From assembly GCA_000701625.1 (NCBI GenBank), contig KL370808.1:3946-36577 (forward strand): 32,632 bases of DNA, in the 5' to 3' direction. The stretch is from Lachnospiraceae bacterium MC2017. Its GTDB lineage: Bacteria > Bacillota > Clostridia > Lachnospirales > Lachnospiraceae. Positions within the stretch are counted from its first letter, which is position 1, and each line of letters opens with the position of its first letter. A program made the position numbers and the translations under genes. The notes beneath the pieces are model-generated. The model saw only the letters and a list, made by a program, of their open reading frames with translations, did no database searches and had not been told where the DNA came from. Positions 1-7,860 of this stretch are shown here, piece after piece.

Positions 1-102
1 GTTTGAGAGCCTTGTAAGTTCATATGGTTCTTAAACTTACATTTTTTCTTTATCTCCAGGAAGCCCGTTTGAGAGTCTTGTAAGTTTGTTGTGGTCAAGC
101 TT
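1..102 (+). CRISPR. 3' end of a CRISPR array (type II-like repeat), two repeats and one spacer
   Basis: A 36-nt unit at 1-36 begins GTTTGAGAG and ends CTTAAAC, the end pattern of many type II-A/II-C CRISPR repeats. A 30-nt non-repeat stretch (37-66) follows, then a second unit at 67-102. Its first 20 bases match the first repeat with one change (GTTTGAGAGTCTTGTAAGTT), while its last 16 bases are diverged. The 36+30 spacing and a degenerate last repeat are typical of the leader-distal end of an array. The rest of the array and any cas genes would lie left of the window. The repeat count is too low for certainty, and the type is inferred from the repeat ends only. Confidence 0.72.
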
Positions 103-142
103 TTTTGTAACGCCGTAGCCTAATAATTTACCACAGGGCTAT

Positions 143-289
143 ATAGCCACGTATAAAGTAAAGGGTTTTAAGCTAAAAGGTGACGTGGCGGATAGGTTCG
201 CTGAAGCTTGTGACAAGGTAGGAGTTGGACAAGCGGCAAAGATAAGCGAACTCATGGAACAGTTTATAAGTGAAGTCAATAAAGACTAA
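143..289 (+). pseudogene. Ribbon-helix-helix-like small protein, start codon lost or ATA
   Basis: An open frame runs from just after a TAG at 116-118 to a TAA at 287-289. From codon 143 it reads I-ATYKVKGFKLKGDVADR and ends MEQFISEVNKD. One short strand followed by two helices, about 48 residues long, is the pattern of Arc/CopG-type ribbon-helix-helix DNA-binding proteins. The expected ATG is ATA here, with a weak AGGG five bases upstream, and no other start fits. It may be a decayed antitoxin or regulator remnant, or may use a rare start. It lies directly between the CRISPR end and the next small gene. Family assignment is tentative. Confidence 0.4.
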
Positions 290-311
290 TATAAGAGAGG
301 AAATGATATTT

Positions 312-440
312 ATGCTTATTGGTGTAAGTAATATGTTTGGAACAGTAGGATTGATTTTTATTGCGTCCGGATTGTCAAAGCTTCTTGTGGCCGGATACAT
401 GACTTTAAATGAAAAGAGAAAGAACAGCAGAAGAAAATAA
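312..440 (+). CDS. Very small membrane protein (42 aa), unknown function
   Basis: The frame encodes 42 residues beginning MLIGVSNMFGTVG, with one hydrophobic segment at about residues 8-29 and a strongly basic tail ending KRKNSRRK. That tail predicts a single-pass protein with a cytoplasmic C-terminus. GAGAGG at 295-300 lies 11 bases before this ATG. An in-frame ATG at 303 would add three residues but sits only two bases from the ribosome site. It starts 22 bases after the ribbon-helix-helix-like frame, so the two could have formed one transcript. I do not recognise the family. Short length makes chance possible, but the ribosome site, hydrophobic stretch and basic tail together argue for a real gene. 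Confidence 0.45.
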   Translation: MLIGVSNMFGTVGLIFIASGLSKLLVAGYMTLNEKRKNSRRK

Positions 441-505
441 TGCTTAATCAAGTCTAAACGAAAAGAGATTTTAAGATGTAAAGAAATTTCAATTGTTTTT
501 GGAAA

Positions 506-982
506 TTGTCAGGATTTGATTCTGTTTATTCGGAGCTTATAGAATGGATAATCTCTCTCTGCATTTCTGCTTTCGATAACGATTTGTGGGATAAAATGGA
601 TGGCTTTGTTGATAACGGACTAATCACAGAATTTGAAAAAGCAGCCATAAAAGCTATGTGCGATAAAGTTGAGGAAGCATTGTCACATAAATACAGAAAT
701 GTGCAGAAGGGAGTTGAGACAGTCATGGGTGGACAGGTTTTAGACTATGAAGCTAAAAGGATAGCAAGAGCTGCGGCGGAAAAAGCGGCAAAAGAAGCAG
801 CAAAAGAAGCAGCAAAAGAAGCAGAAGAAGCAACGACCAAGAAAAAGGATCTCGAAGCTGTAAAAAATATGATCTCATTTGGTGTGTCCGAGGAAAAGAT
901 ACTGAGCAAGTATCCAAAGTCAATTTATGACGAGGCACTCAAGCTGGTAGAACAGGAAAACAGCCAACCTAAAGAAATGTAA
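506..982 (+). CDS. Coiled-coil protein with a C-terminal tail resembling Rpn/PD-(D/E)XK transposase-family proteins; probably 5'-truncated
   Basis: The 158-residue frame has no ATG near its start. The best choice is a TTG at 506 with a poor ribosome site, and an in-frame stop at 479 blocks extension. The middle has a low-complexity run of Ala/Lys/Glu repeats (KAAKEAAKEA, about residues 90-112), expected to form a helix or coiled coil. The last ~45 residues (AVKNMISFGVSEEKILSKYP) resemble the C-terminal tail of Rpn/PDDEXK-type recombination-promoting nuclease or transposase-like proteins, but the catalytic nuclease part is absent. The segment from about residue 62 recurs in shortened form at 8317-8514. 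I read it as the 3' remnant of a larger mobile-element gene. Function cannot be assigned. Confidence 0.45.
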   Translation: MSGFDSVYSELIEWIISLCISAFDNDLWDKMDGFVDNGLITEFEKAAIKAMCDKVEEALSHKYRNVQKGVETVMGGQVLDYEAKRIARAAAEKAAKEAAKEAAKEAEEATTKKKDLEAVKNMISFGVSEEKILSKYPKSIYDEALKLVEQENSQPKEM

Positions 983-1046
983 TTAAGAAAACGAAACTTT
1001 ATACGATGCGCCTTCGATGAAAACTTCAAACAGGTTAAGGAAAAAA

Positions 1047-1634
1047 ATGGATGATAGATTAAAAAGGCAGATGGAGTTTGCGTTAGAGATAGATAAGGAA
1101 AAGAATGTGTTCCGGCAGACTCATTTGTCTGGAAACGGTAGAAACGAGAATGATGCTGAACATGCCTGGCATATGGCGATTATGGCGTATCTCCTTAAAG
1201 AGTACTCGAATGAGCCTGTGGATATATCAAGGGTAATGATCATGTGCCTGATTCATGACATAGTAGAAATTGATGCAGGAGACACATATGCATATGACAG
1301 CGAAGGACTTTCAACTCAGAAAGCCAGAGAGGATGCCGCAAAGGAAAGGATTTTCTCTATTTTACCGGAAGACCAGAAGGAGACAATGATAGAACTTTTC
1401 GAGGAGTTTGAGGAGAATAGTACTCCCGAAGCAAAGTTCGCCCATGCAATGGATAATCTTCAGCCGTTGATGCTGAATAACAGCAATGATGGCGGAGACT
1501 GGCGGGAACATAGTGTCACCAAAGAACAGGTATATGGCAGACAGTCCAAAACCAGAGAGGGTTCGGAGAAGCTTTATGAACTGACGGATATGATGATCAG
1601 AAAACATATCAAAAAGGGGAATATCAGAGAATAA
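1047..1634 (+). CDS. HD-domain nucleotide phosphohydrolase (COG1896/YfbR-like), copy 1
   Basis: A cytosolic metal-dependent phosphohydrolase of the HD_3 / COG1896 family, whose characterised member YfbR removes phosphate from deoxynucleoside monophosphates. The 195-residue protein has the first metal His in NDAEHAWH, the HD pair in LIHDIVEIDAGD, and the distal Asp in FAHAMDNLQP, so the site looks complete. I chose ATG 1047 rather than an in-frame ATG at 1017 because AAGGA at 1037-1041 is correctly spaced and the paralogue at 8917 starts at the same residue. The sequence between it and the broken LysM-RelA/SpoT gene shows no terminator, suggesting one transcript. The physiological substrate is not known; the neighbour invites an alarmone-related hypothesis, which is inference only. 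Confidence 0.88.
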   Translation: MDDRLKRQMEFALEIDKEKNVFRQTHLSGNGRNENDAEHAWHMAIMAYLLKEYSNEPVDISRVMIMCLIHDIVEIDAGDTYAYDSEGLSTQKAREDAAKERIFSILPEDQKETMIELFEEFEENSTPEAKFAHAMDNLQPLMLNNSNDGGDWREHSVTKEQVYGRQSKTREGSEKLYELTDMMIRKHIKKGNIRE

Positions 1635-1743
1635 CGTAGGATAGGAGCTTGCCGTTATAAAAATCTCGTGAAGCGTGCCGATAAATAAGACGGAGACTTT
1701 TGTGGTCAATATTTATGAGTATGCGAAAGGGCGGGATAAAATA

Positions 1744-2618
1744 ATGGGAAAAAGAGCAAAAAAATTACTGGCAGCTGCTTTTGTACTGATAGCATTAATG
1801 CCATTGGTCGGAAAACCTTTATAGGTCCTGGCTGATGAAGTTTCTGCGACTGAGTATCAGGTACAAAAAATGATAGTCTTTATAAGATTGCAAAGACACA
1901 GCTTGGATCAGGAGATAGATGGTCCGAGATATTTGAATCGAATAAAGATGTTATAAAATATCCATCGCTGATATATTCCGGGCAGATATTAAAGATTCCC
2001 GGAAATGTCGAAGTCGTAGAACAGACGTCATTAGTTGAACAGGCAGAAGCCAATATATTTGCTCAGCAGTTATATAATGCTGCTTCGGTAGAAGAACCGC
2101 TTGTTACGGCTCAGCTTAAGGCTTTAGAATCAGATAAAGTTCATCTCGAAGGATTGGAATATCGATTAAAAACTGTTGAAAGTTTAAGCAGAAAAATAGT
2201 ATCAGATGCTCACGATATGGAAATTTCGTTATCGGAAGCAGCGAATAATATTCATGATGGACTGAGATACACTTTTACGATCGACGAGCAGGAATACGTA
2301 GCAAAAACCCGGTTGATAATGGATACTCTCATAGCAAATGGAAATTCTGTTTACAAGTTTAAGAATTACTGGGCTAAGAAAGATGTCGACTATCAGGGAA
2401 TTAACGTTATGCTTCGGAGTAAAGATGGATTTATATATGAAGTTCAGTTTCATACGCCCATGTCATATTACGTAAAGGGAGAAAAGACACATAAGTATTA
2501 TGAGATAATCAGAAGTGAAACATCTACAGCCGAAGAGAAAGCCGAAGCATCAAAAAAGCAGGCAGAAGAGTATAAACAGATACCGATCCCTAAGGGTGTA
2601 GAAGAAATCTCTTATTAA
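1744..2618 (+). pseudogene. Broken copy of the secreted LysM / RelA-SpoT-like gene
   Basis: This is the copy-1 counterpart of the intact gene at 9610-10530. It begins with the same ribosome-site region and signal peptide (ATG 1744), but carries TAG at 1822-1824 where copy 2 has CAG (Gln27). It also has six A's at 1865-1870 where copy 2 has seven, a one-base frameshift at the start of the LysM domain. The linker after LysM is about 45 bases shorter. The downstream part (from 2154) stays open and still encodes the RelA/SpoT-like region, with its LRYTF, YQGIN and EVQFHTP motifs intact. Either mutation alone would stop production of the full protein. An internal restart without a signal peptide cannot be excluded but lacks a clear ribosome site. 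Confidence 0.85.
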
Positions 2619-2631
2619 AAAGGTTACAAAA

Positions 2632-2838
2632 ATGGACGAGAAAACACGTTATTACAAATTTATCGCTGGAAGTGTCATTGTCAGGCGTACCGGCGACATT
2701 ATAGAGAAAAAAGGAAAAAAAGGTGTTTGGGAAGATGCCGGAAATCTTGCCTGGCGCTTTGCAAGAGATGATGATTCATTAATTGAGATAACTAAAGAAG
2801 AGGCAGACATTATTTCAAATAAGTCTGAGTCAAAATGA
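2632..2838 (+). CDS. Small conserved protein (68 aa), copy 1, unknown function
   Basis: A 68-residue soluble protein beginning MDEKTRYYKFIAGSVIVRRT, with no signal peptide or membrane segment. AAAAAGG lies about eight bases before the ATG, and the gene starts 13 bases after the LysM-RelA/SpoT stop, as in copy 2. It is nearly identical to the 67-residue product at 10544-10747 apart from two substitutions and the last few residues. It stayed intact although the gene before it is broken, which fits a useful function independent of that gene. I do not recognise the family. A protective partner of the RelA/SpoT-like protein is one possibility, from position only. Confidence 0.75.
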   Translation: MDEKTRYYKFIAGSVIVRRTGDIIEKKGKKGVWEDAGNLAWRFARDDDSLIEITKEEADIISNKSESK

Positions 2839-2845
2839 TCAAAGA

Positions 2846-2876
2846 TATGCCCCTGCATGGCGAATGCAGGGGCATA
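2846..2876 (+). terminator. Hairpin after copy-1 block
   Basis: TATGCCCCTGCAT pairs perfectly with ATGCAGGGGCATA around a five-base loop. The following bases lack a strong T run, so termination may be weak. The equivalent hairpin after copy 2 has a better T run. Confidence 0.6.
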
Positions 2877-3144
2877 AATCATTGTACAGAGCTTTTTACA
2901 AGAAAAAGATTGTTTAGTTTTAGTTTAATAAAAAACAGGTAAAATTTTTACGGTAGCAATCAAGTCCAAACGCAGGAATCCCCGAAGTTTAACCGCTTCG
3001 GGGATTTTTGCGTTGTGAGTTGAAACTTACAAAAATTTGTGACAAATCTGTGATACAATTTGTGATAATATTCCATTAAACAAGGTTAACAGGCAGAGAA
3101 AATGTCTACAGGTACAATTTCTTTAAAAAGAGCGGGAGGAAAAA
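2877..3144. other. AT-rich intergenic stretch with a second hairpin
   Basis: No gene is visible here. It holds a strong hairpin at 2969-3014 and, further on, closely spaced TTTGTGA-like words around 3033-3065 that could belong to a promoter or a regulator site upstream of the lipoprotein gene. No confident -35/-10 pair could be placed. Confidence 0.5.
2969..3014 (+). terminator. Terminator-like hairpin
   Basis: AATCCCCGAAG pairs with CTTCGGGGATT, extended by AACGC/GCGTT, and TTTTT follows the core stem. The same CCC(C/T)GAAG...CTTCGGGGATTTT core recurs in the terminator at 4830-4869. Confidence 0.65.
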
Positions 3145-4797
3145 GTGAAGAGGTTAGTCATATTGATGATAGTCGGTGTGATGCTTGGCGTTACTGCTTG
3201 TGGAAGTAAGCCGTCCACAGAGGCGACGGATGCTTCGTCAGTTGAAACAGCTGGAAATTCCACAACAGAGGAATCTTCAGAGAGTCTTGCATCTGAAACA
3301 GAAACATCTTTGGAATATGTGGAAGATACAGTTATTTCATCTGAACTTCTCACACTAAAGATGCCGGAAGAGTTTAAAGGAAAATTCCTTGCAGCCATAG
3401 ATGATGATGCCATTTGCATTTATGACAAGGAAAGCAACGAAGCGGGATATGGCGGATTTGTTTTTTCATTAGCAGTAGACAAAGACAATACTCTTATTCC
3501 GGGCGGCATGTATACAAAAGTTGGTGAGCTCGCAGCTTCGGATGGAAAAATCTATAATGTTTGTAAAGGATATCCGTCAGAAATACAGTGGGACTCCACA
3601 AAATATAACGATATAACAGATGCAGTGGACTACAATAAGCTCTATAACGCTGCGGATGACATCATTTCAAATGTACAGGCAAACGGAAACGGCACATTCA
3701 TGTATGGCGCAGGAACCAAGGGTGAGGAACTGTATTCTTATACAGTTTCAAAATACATCGAGGCTTTGAGCAGCGATTGGGATGCAAATAAATATGAAGA
3801 AGAGGGGCTTAGTCCTGAATTTTATGCTATAGCACAGAATGAAGGAGATAGTGCCCTTGATGATATCGGCTTTGCGTATAAAGATATCACAAACGACGGT
3901 GTTGACGAGCTTCTTGTAGGTCCGGTGTCAGGATCAGATGAGCCCAGCGTGATATATGATATCTATACCATGGTAAATAGAGAGCCGGCACTTGTAGTCA
4001 GCGGAACATCCAGAGATCGTTACTACGGATTGAGCTATGGTGGAGTTGCAAACGCCTTTTCCGGCGGTGCAAATGAAAACGGAGTAAAAGTATACAATAT
4101 CGAGCCTAACTCAACAGAACTTATGCATCAGTACACCATCAAATATGACGCCTACACGGATGAGAAAAATCCGTGGTTCATAAGCTACAGTGATGATGAA
4201 GAAGGCTTTGAAGCAATGACTGAGGAGGACTACAATTCGAGATTAGATATGCTTGATGGAGAGTATCTGAAACTTGATTATACACCTCTGTCAGAAATCG
4301 CAGGAATTGATTATTCAAAGGTTGATCTCTCAAAGTACGGAACCTTTACAAACATGCTTAGTGATTTCAAGAAGGGCATGGGATATGCAAATGTAAAGAT
4401 TGGTGATACTGATGTATTTTTTGCATCAACCGGGACCTATGAGGATGAAAACAATAAAAAGAATGCGATCGATTCGTCACTTTTTATGTATACGGATACA
4501 GGAATTGCGTATCTCGGTAAGATAGAATCAGCCGGAACCGCATATCCGTTAGCCGTAGCAGATGGATGCGTATTCACATGCGGACATCACGTTGTTGAAA
4601 AACACACAGTAAAAGATGGAAAACTGATCATTGCAGAAAAAGCGGAAGAAACTTTTGATGCTGACGGTAATGCCACATATTCCTACACTACCTATAAAGA
4701 CGGAGAAAAAAATGTAGACGACGATTCGGAGCTGACAAGACTCTTTGAGGAATATGAAAAGGCAGAAGTCATTGAGTTCGGTGTAGAGAAACCATGA
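3145..4797 (+). CDS. Lipoprotein of unknown function (550 aa)
   Basis: A cell-surface lipoprotein. The N-terminus has basic residues, a hydrophobic core and a lipobox ending VTAC at Cys19, followed by a Ser/Thr/Glu-rich linker typical of clostridial lipoproteins. Translation starts at GTG 3145, with GGGAGGA four bases upstream. The body has no membrane segment. A stretch reading DITNDGVDELLVG is the FG-GAP/VCBS-like or EF-hand-like 'D.NxDGxDELL' motif common in Firmicute surface lipoproteins. No enzymatic motif was seen. Hairpins flank the gene (2969-3014 and 4830-4869), so it appears to be transcribed alone. It lies between the duplicated block and the TRAP transporter operon but need not relate to either. 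Confidence 0.8.
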   Translation: MKRLVILMIVGVMLGVTACGSKPSTEATDASSVETAGNSTTEESSESLASETETSLEYVEDTVISSELLTLKMPEEFKGKFLAAIDDDAICIYDKESNEAGYGGFVFSLAVDKDNTLIPGGMYTKVGELAASDGKIYNVCKGYPSEIQWDSTKYNDITDAVDYNKLYNAADDIISNVQANGNGTFMYGAGTKGEELYSYTVSKYIEALSSDWDANKYEEEGLSPEFYAIAQNEGDSALDDIGFAYKDITNDGVDELLVGPVSGSDEPSVIYDIYTMVNREPALVVSGTSRDRYYGLSYGGVANAFSGGANENGVKVYNIEPNSTELMHQYTIKYDAYTDEKNPWFISYSDDEEGFEAMTEEDYNSRLDMLDGEYLKLDYTPLSEIAGIDYSKVDLSKYGTFTNMLSDFKKGMGYANVKIGDTDVFFASTGTYEDENNKKNAIDSSLFMYTDTGIAYLGKIESAGTAYPLAVADGCVFTCGHHVVEKHTVKDGKLIIAEKAEETFDADGNATYSYTTYKDGEKNVDDDSELTRLFEEYEKAEVIEFGVEKP

Positions 4798-4829
4798 AAG
4801 GAATAGACGGTTAGTGAGAACACAGTAGT

Positions 4830-4869
4830 GTTAAAATCCCTGAAGTACGGCAGCTTCGGGGATTTTAAC
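4830..4869 (+). terminator. Terminator of the lipoprotein gene
   Basis: GTTAAAATCCCTGAAG pairs with CTTCGGGGATTTTAAC around an eight-base loop with one wobble pair. The arms contain A and T runs on both sides, so it could work in either direction. Confidence 0.75.
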
Positions 4870-4897
4870 GTACTTAAATTTAAAAAGGGGAGTATAC

Positions 4898-5923
4898 ATG
4901 AAAAATTACATAGCATCTATCATAGGGGTTATACTTTTTGTCTTACTTTTAGGATGTGTGGTGGTCAGTTTTACAAAACGGGGTAAAGACGAGGTTGTCA
5001 CATTGACCTACGCCGAGATGAATCCTATAGAAGGAACCATAGTAGGTGAAATGGCAAAGGCTTTTAAGGAAAAGACCGAGGAGGTTTCCGGAGGAAAGCT
5101 GATAATAGATATCCAGGCCGGCGGAGTATTGGGGAGCGAGGAACAGATACTGGACAATATGCTTGGAGGCGGAAATGTAACAGATTTTTGCCGTGTATCA
5201 GCTCAGGCACTTACTCAGTACGGCTGCGGAAAGGCAAGCCTTCTAAGCATCCCCTATACATTTGTAGATGAGGATCATTTCTGGAAGTTTGCAGACAGTG
5301 AACTGGCAGAAGAAATATTAATAGAACCTCACGAAAAGGGATTACCTATGCGTGGGCTTTGTTACGGAGAGGAAGGCTTCCGTCATTTCTTCCTAAAAAA
5401 AGAGGTAAAGGATCTCGCGGATCTGAAGAATAGAAAGCTGAGGGTGTCGGCTGATCCTGTCATGACCGGAATGGTAGAAAATCTGGGAGCATCTGCTACA
5501 ACGATTCCCTTTACGGAATTATATAGCGCATTGAGTACAGGAGTAGTAGATGGAGCCGAGCAGCCTGTCTCAAATTACCAGTCAAATGCCCTTTACGAGG
5601 TATCGCCGTATCTGCTGTTGGATGGTCATACGTTGGGAGCGATGCAGATACTGATATCGGACGTAACCTGGGATAACCTCAGTACAGAGCAGCAGCAGTG
5701 GATAAAGGAAGCTGCAGAATATGCAAGTGATGTCTGCAGGGAAAAAGTTAAGGAAATCGAGGAAGAAAACTTCGAAAGTCTCCGGGAAAAAAATGTACAT
5801 ATCATCGAGGTAGAGGATAAGAAACCCTGGGTGGAGGCATGTCAGTCAACAATACAGAAATTTACAAAAAATGATTGTGACCTATATCAGCGGATCGTAG
5901 ACATGCAGTATGAGAGTGAATAA
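4898..5923 (+). CDS. dctP: TRAP transporter solute-binding protein (DctP family)
   Basis: The extracytoplasmic binding protein of a tripartite ATP-independent periplasmic (TRAP) transporter; it captures an organic acid and hands it to the DctQ/DctM membrane subunits. The 341-residue protein has an N-terminal hydrophobic anchor ending LLLGC, a possible lipobox at Cys20. The DctP core follows, including LADLKNRKLRV with the conserved substrate-binding arginine region, and the PFTELYSALSTGVVDGAEQP signature. AAGGGGAG sits correctly before ATG 4898. The three transporter genes are consecutive on one strand. Ligands in the family include C4-dicarboxylates, sialic acid and sugar acids. Nothing here fixes the ligand, so the symbol is a family name. 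Confidence 0.92.
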   Translation: MKNYIASIIGVILFVLLLGCVVVSFTKRGKDEVVTLTYAEMNPIEGTIVGEMAKAFKEKTEEVSGGKLIIDIQAGGVLGSEEQILDNMLGGGNVTDFCRVSAQALTQYGCGKASLLSIPYTFVDEDHFWKFADSELAEEILIEPHEKGLPMRGLCYGEEGFRHFFLKKEVKDLADLKNRKLRVSADPVMTGMVENLGASATTIPFTELYSALSTGVVDGAEQPVSNYQSNALYEVSPYLLLDGHTLGAMQILISDVTWDNLSTEQQQWIKEAAEYASDVCREKVKEIEEENFESLREKNVHIIEVEDKKPWVEACQSTIQKFTKNDCDLYQRIVDMQYESE

Positions 5924-5964
5924 ATAGTAAAGGCGCAAAAATAAGGGGAAAGAAGGGAAATAAA

Positions 5965-6495
5965 ATGTTGGAGATGTTAAAAAAGGCGGAAAGGATAAAG
6001 CCTGTATATGATACTACATACAAGGTGATAATGTTCCTTTGTAAATTAGTTTTGATCGGTGACATCATGATCACTGCATGGGGGATCGCAGGAAGGTATC
6101 TGCCATTTATCAGAGATCCCTATTGGAGTGAAGAAATGGTGCTGACCATGATGGTCTATCTGGCGGTGCTCTCAGCTACTCTGGCGATACGTAATCGGGC
6201 TCATATACGAATGACGGGATTTGACAAATATTTGTCACCATGTACATTGGAAATCTCTGATCTGATAGCGGATATAGCTGTATTTCTTTTGGGCATATTT
6301 TTGCTGGTATATGGCATAAAACTATGTACATCTCCTATAGCTTCATTAGGAAAATATGCCTCGATTCCGGATTTAAGTAAATTTTGGCAGTATTTTTCCA
6401 TTCCGATAGCGGGAGCAGGAATGGTGATTTTTGAGCTGGAGCAGATTTTTCAGAGAATCATAAAACTGATGGAATTGAAGGGGGAGAATAAATAA
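5965..6495 (+). CDS. dctQ: TRAP transporter small permease (DctQ family)
   Basis: The small membrane subunit of the TRAP transporter, which links the binding protein to the large permease. The 176-residue protein has four predicted membrane segments. It carries the family pattern of a Trp/Ser/Glu-containing loop (PYWSEEMV) after the second segment, followed by RNRAHIRM, where DctQ proteins carry a conserved 'R.G.H'-like motif. GAAGGG precedes ATG 5965. It lies 41 bases after dctP, and its stop is one base before the dctM start, so the last two genes are translationally close. Confidence 0.9.
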   Translation: MLEMLKKAERIKPVYDTTYKVIMFLCKLVLIGDIMITAWGIAGRYLPFIRDPYWSEEMVLTMMVYLAVLSATLAIRNRAHIRMTGFDKYLSPCTLEISDLIADIAVFLLGIFLLVYGIKLCTSPIASLGKYASIPDLSKFWQYFSIPIAGAGMVIFELEQIFQRIIKLMELKGENK

Positions 6496-6496
6496 T

Positions 6497-7795
6497 ATGA
6501 GTCCGGAAACAATATCAACGATCATACTCCTTGGGAGTTTTTTCATCATGATAATGCTGCGCTTCCCAATCGCGTATGCAGTAGGAATATCTACGATACT
6601 TTGTATGGCTTCCATGGGTCAGAGTCTGGTATCACTGCCCCAATTAATGGTGAAGGGTGTATGGTCCTATTCCCTGATGGCTGTTCCTTTCTTTATCACC
6701 ATGGGTGTGCTCATGGGAACCGGAGGCATATCCGAAAGGCTGATCGCATTGGCGGGATCCATCGTTGGCTGGATGCGAGGTGGTCTTGCAATGGTTAATA
6801 TCGTTGCGTCTTATTTCTTTGGCGGGATTTCCGGCTCAGCCGCAGCAGATACAGCATCGCTTGGTTCTATCATGATTCCGATGATGGTAGATGAAGGGTA
6901 TGATGCAGATTTTTCCACAGCGGTAACTATCACATCCTCCTGCGAAGGCTTGCTGGTACCTCCCAGTCACAATATGGTCATTTATGCAACCGTGGCAGGA
7001 GGCGTATCGGTAGGAGCTCTGTTTATGGCGGGATATATACCGGGAGCACTGTTGGCTGTGGCACTGATGATCGGCTCATATATCATTTCTGTGAAGAAAG
7101 GCTATCCCAAAGGAGAAAAATTTTCCGTTAGAGTATTTATAAAACAGCTGTGGCGTTCCGTCTGGGCATTGCTGACTGTCCTTATCGTCGTAGTAGGCGT
7201 GGTGGGAGGATGGTTTACCGCCACCGAATCCGCAGCCATTGCAGTAGTTTATTCCCTTTTTGTATCAGTGTTTGTCTATAAAGGATTAACCTGGAAAGGC
7301 GTATGGGAAAGCCTGGGGAAGTGTATCGATACGCTGGCCGTAGTGCTGATACTGATAGCCATGAGTTCTGCGTTTGGAACCTGCCTTACGGTATTACATG
7401 TGCCGGCAAAAGCCGCAGCACTGATCACAGGGGTGTCGAGTAATCCTATCGTCGTGATCCTGTTATTAAATGTGATATTGCTGGTACTGGGAATGATCAT
7501 GGATATGTCTCCGATCATTCTGATCGCAACACCCATACTACTGCCGGTAGCACAGAGCGTTGGGATTCATCCGATCCAGTTTGGTATAATGATGGTGCTG
7601 AACTGCGGTATCGGTTTATTGACTCCGCCGGTCGGAGCTGTGCTGTTTATCGGCTCAGCAGTCGCAAAGCGCCCTATGGAAAAAGTGGTCAGGGCAACAT
7701 TGCCATTTTATATCTGCATGTTGATCGCGCTGCTCTTGATCTCTTTTGTGCCTGCGGTTAGCCTGTGGCTGCCGAAAATCACAGGGGCGTTGTAA
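6497..7795 (+). CDS. dctM: TRAP transporter large permease (DctM family)
   Basis: The ion-coupled large permease that moves the substrate across the membrane, driven by a sodium or proton gradient. It has 432 residues, the usual family length, and about twelve hydrophobic segments. Family signatures include GGISGSAAADTASLGSIMIP near residue 110, the conserved loop VPPSHNMVIYA, and the C-terminal NCGIGLLTPPVG. GGGGGAG within the end of dctQ serves as its ribosome site. It completes a canonical P-Q-M operon. No catabolic enzymes for a particular acid are linked except possibly the VOC protein downstream, so the substrate stays open. Confidence 0.93.
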   Translation: MSPETISTIILLGSFFIMIMLRFPIAYAVGISTILCMASMGQSLVSLPQLMVKGVWSYSLMAVPFFITMGVLMGTGGISERLIALAGSIVGWMRGGLAMVNIVASYFFGGISGSAAADTASLGSIMIPMMVDEGYDADFSTAVTITSSCEGLLVPPSHNMVIYATVAGGVSVGALFMAGYIPGALLAVALMIGSYIISVKKGYPKGEKFSVRVFIKQLWRSVWALLTVLIVVVGVVGGWFTATESAAIAVVYSLFVSVFVYKGLTWKGVWESLGKCIDTLAVVLILIAMSSAFGTCLTVLHVPAKAAALITGVSSNPIVVILLLNVILLVLGMIMDMSPIILIATPILLPVAQSVGIHPIQFGIMMVLNCGIGLLTPPVGAVLFIGSAVAKRPMEKVVRATLPFYICMLIALLLISFVPAVSLWLPKITGAL

Positions 7796-7860
7796 AATGC
7801 TGCTTTTGTCGATCGAGAATGAACGTGATGAAAAGCAAAAGAGGTATGGAGCAAAAAATC

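Larger units (their letters stand above)
690..2876 (+). repeat. Segmental duplication, copy 1
   Basis: This block matches 8280-10787 in gene order and at high nucleotide identity: coiled-coil fragment, HD hydrolase, LysM-RelA/SpoT gene, small protein and a terminator-like hairpin with the same CCCCTG/CAGGGG stem. The HD proteins differ at 7 of 195 positions by eye. Differences from copy 2 are a short spacer before the HD gene, about 45 bases missing from the linker of the LysM gene, and disabling mutations in that gene. Confidence 0.85.

Noticed and set aside
86-142. Possible tracrRNA next to the array end
   Set aside because: No anti-repeat complementary to the repeat was seen; a tracrRNA, if any, should be outside the window.
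753-938. Minus-strand frame rich in leucine opposite the coiled-coil gene
   Set aside because: It is the complement of the Ala/Lys/Glu repeat; the Leu run is a by-product and there is no ribosome site.
1017-1046. Earlier ATG for the copy-1 HD gene
   Set aside because: The ten added residues are absent from copy 2, and AAGGA is placed for the ATG at 1047.
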